From Chryseosolibacter sp039917935 (GTDB lineage Bacteria > Bacteroidota > Bacteroidia > Cytophagales > Cyclobacteriaceae), in contig JBDSIM010000175.1 in the NCBI GenBank assembly GCA_039917935.1, positions 1 through 18,328 on the forward strand: DNA of 18,328 bases, read 5' to 3'. Shown here one piece after another: positions 17,111 to 18,328 of the stretch. Under the pieces are notes generated by a model. It was not told the DNA's origin. It did no database searches and was given only the letters and a program-made list of their open reading frames with translations. A program made the position numbers and the translations under genes. Each line of letters begins with the position of its first letter. The stretch's first letter is position 1.

Positions 17111-18181
17111 TTACACCCTTTCCAGTTTTGTAGGATAAGCCTGGTTTGCATTCCATTGACAAACGTAAATGTTTTTATCTTCATCCACACAGACGTCATG
17201 ACAGTGCTTAAAGAGTGGAACCTCCTGCACCATAAGTTGTAATTCATTATTCTGATAAACGGGAGGTGTACCACCAGGATTCGATATGACACGATCATTT
17301 TTATCTAAGATGGTAACAAAACCGGAATTTGGCGTTTGGTTTAAATACCGCAATCTGGACCAGCAAACTCCCGCGTAAATATTTTCTCCATCAATCACAG
17401 GCCGGCAAACGAAAGCTCCGGGAAGAAAAATAGTAGATAGGTATTTTCCATCCATCGTAAATCTTTTAAATGCATTATGCACCCTTGATGTACAGAGCAC
17501 GGTAGGATTTCTTTTATCGCGCAGATCAATAGCAACTCCATGAACCGTATCAAACTGCTCATCCTTTTCGCCCTTGCCCCCAAAATGACGAATATATTCT
17601 CCTTTATTATTGTATTGGATAATAAACTGTGAGCCATAACCATCGGCTACATAAATATCCCCATTGGGTGCAATAGCAGATTCGGTTGGCTTGTACGGCA
17701 TATCATCGGTATAGATGCCGAGCTTTTTTGGATGATCAAGTTCAAGTATGGTTTTACCCTCGACTGTAGTTTTCGTTACGGTACTCAAATTTGTGTCGCA
17801 GATAAATAAGAAATCCTCACCACCTTCTTTCGTTAAAGAGAGTCCATGGCCACCCGGGAAACCAGTTCCCCATGTTTGTAATAATTTGCCTGATTTATCG
17901 TATATAATAATATTATTGCGGGTTTCATCCGTAATCATGATCAGGCGCCCCTTTGAGTCCATTACCATTTCATGACAATTTTTTACAGGGGTCTTTGCCG
18001 GGTCCAGGTTTCCCCATTCCTGATGTACACGGTATCGGAATTTACCATGTCCAATAATCCGGTTATCCAATCGGGGCCTGGATTTTAAAATTGAAAATCC
18101 GAAGGAAGGTATCGCTGCCATCCCCATAGCCGTTATTAAAGATGTTTTAATAAAATTTCTTCTTTCGGTCATATCATTCAT
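17111..18181 (-). CDS. Tat-exported NHL-repeat / six-bladed beta-propeller protein
   Basis: This 356-residue protein has a twin-arginine signal, ERRNFIKTSLITAMGMAAI (from about residue 6), cleaved near residue 30. The body consists of repeated beta-propeller blades of NHL type: CHEMVMDSKGRLIMITDE, PTESAIAPNGDIYVADGYG followed by FIIQYNNKGEYIRHFGGKG, VHGVAIDLRD, and HCHDVCVDEDKNIYVCQWN near the C-terminus. Repeated His-x-Asp/Glu-type positions at blade starts recall the peptidyl-hydroxyglycine lyase (PAL)-like propellers, but the catalytic set was not confirmed. Such proteins often accompany DUF1501/DUF1549 genes in Bacteroidota, which is from memory and not shown here. A second ATG lies 3 codons in (MTERR) and may be the real start. 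It follows a strong terminator and so begins its own transcription unit. The 155-nt gap after its stop shows no clear terminator. Confidence 0.88.
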   Translation of the reverse strand: MNDMTERRNFIKTSLITAMGMAAIPSFGFSILKSRPRLDNRIIGHGKFRYRVHQEWGNLDPAKTPVKNCHEMVMDSKGRLIMITDETRNNIIIYDKSGKLLQTWGTGFPGGHGLSLTKEGGEDFLFICDTNLSTVTKTTVEGKTILELDHPKKLGIYTDDMPYKPTESAIAPNGDIYVADGYGSQFIIQYNNKGEYIRHFGGKGEKDEQFDTVHGVAIDLRDKRNPTVLCTSRVHNAFKRFTMDGKYLSTIFLPGAFVCRPVIDGENIYAGVCWSRLRYLNQTPNSGFVTILDKNDRVISNPGGTPPVYQNNELQLMVQEVPLFKHCHDVCVDEDKNIYVCQWNANQAYPTKLERV

Positions 18182-18200
18182 TTATAAAACTAAATACTGG

Positions 18201-18216
18201 GAAGGTACTTACCTTC
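18201..18216. promoter_or_regulatory. 16-bp palindrome upstream of the beta-propeller gene
   Basis: GAAGGTA-CT-TACCTTC at 18201-18216 has perfect 7-bp arms around a 2-nt centre, starting 20 nt before the ATG at 18181. A second, 10-bp palindrome, ACCGGCCGGT, lies at 18238-18247. Either could be an operator for the propeller gene, since the terminator at 18258-18283 leaves only this stretch for its promoter. Function is inferred from position alone. Confidence 0.35.
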
Positions 18217-18257
18217 TTTACGAATCCAAAATTTTTCACCGGCCGGTTAAAAAAACA

Positions 18258-18283
18258 AGGCACCTGCCACCCGGCAGGTGCCT
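18258..18283 (-). terminator. Rho-independent terminator of the upstream SusD-like gene
   Basis: AGGCACCTGCC (18258-18268) pairs perfectly with GGCAGGTGCCT (18273-18283) across a 4-nt loop. It forms an 11-bp GC-rich stem that is followed on the minus strand by TTGTTTTTTT. It starts 3 nt after the stop codon of the partial SusD-like gene. This is the strongest terminator in the window. Confidence 0.9.
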
Positions 18284-18286
18284 ATT

Positions 18287-18328
18287 TTAATATCCCGGAT
18301 TTTGGGTCAGTTTCGAATTAATCCTAAT
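18287..18328 (-). CDS. C-terminal end of a second SusD/RagB-like protein (partial, runs off right edge)
   Basis: Reading the minus strand from the right edge gives 13 residues ending KLTQNPGY and a TAA at 18289-18287. The terminal QNPGY is characteristic of SusD/RagB proteins, and the complete SusD at 9099-10637 ends QQNPGY. The stop is followed almost at once by a rho-independent terminator. A second SusC/SusD operon therefore probably ends here. The call rests on a very short sequence, so identity is likely rather than certain. Confidence 0.65.
   Translation of the reverse strand: MRINSKLTQNPGY

Overview
The window comes from a member of the Bacteroidota. It holds a SusC/SusD pair with Bacteroidota-type signal peptides, a FecI-like ECF sigma factor with a FecR/DUF4974 anti-sigma factor, and A-rich leaders instead of Shine-Dalgarno sites. 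Base composition looks moderate to AT-rich. No tRNA, rRNA, CRISPR array, insertion sequence or integrase was found. Every gene I can support lies on the minus strand, so transcription runs from high to low coordinates. The genus cannot be named from the sequence alone.

Layout in transcription order. At the right edge are the last residues of a second SusD-like protein (18287-18328) and its strong terminator (18258-18283). Next comes a Tat-exported NHL/six-bladed beta-propeller protein (17111-18181). A broken DUF2231 membrane protein/cytochrome c fusion follows (16199-16955); it has a frameshift and is cut off just after its CxxCH motif. The regulatory and uptake block is ECF sigma (15550-16173), FecR anti-sigma (14175-15257), STN-containing SusC (10656-14039) and SusD (9099-10637). 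An 18-bp hairpin (9031-9075) separates SusD from the redox/hydrolase block. That block is two paralogous gene pairs, each a PSCyt1-DUF1549-DUF1553 lipoprotein followed by a Tat-exported DUF1501 protein (6674-9010 with 5214-6671; 2059-4380 with 600-2051). A frameshifted cupin gene (4619-5016) sits between the pairs. A second, intact but edge-truncated DUF2231 membrane protein (1-577) follows the last DUF1501 gene.

How it may work together (inference). The STN domain of SusC, FecR and the ECF sigma factor form a cell-surface signalling chain of the kind known from FecA/FecR/FecI, so substrate binding by SusC/SusD probably switches the locus on. The imported ligand would then meet periplasmic or membrane-anchored proteins first described as expanded families in Planctomycetes: c-type cytochrome/DUF1549/DUF1553 proteins and DUF1501 proteins of the alkaline-phosphatase-like fold. 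DUF2231 membrane proteins with conserved histidines could pass electrons to or from them. The substrate and reaction are unknown. The duplicated pair module under SusCD/ECF control is the most interesting part of the window. The two frameshifted genes are the clearest local anomalies.
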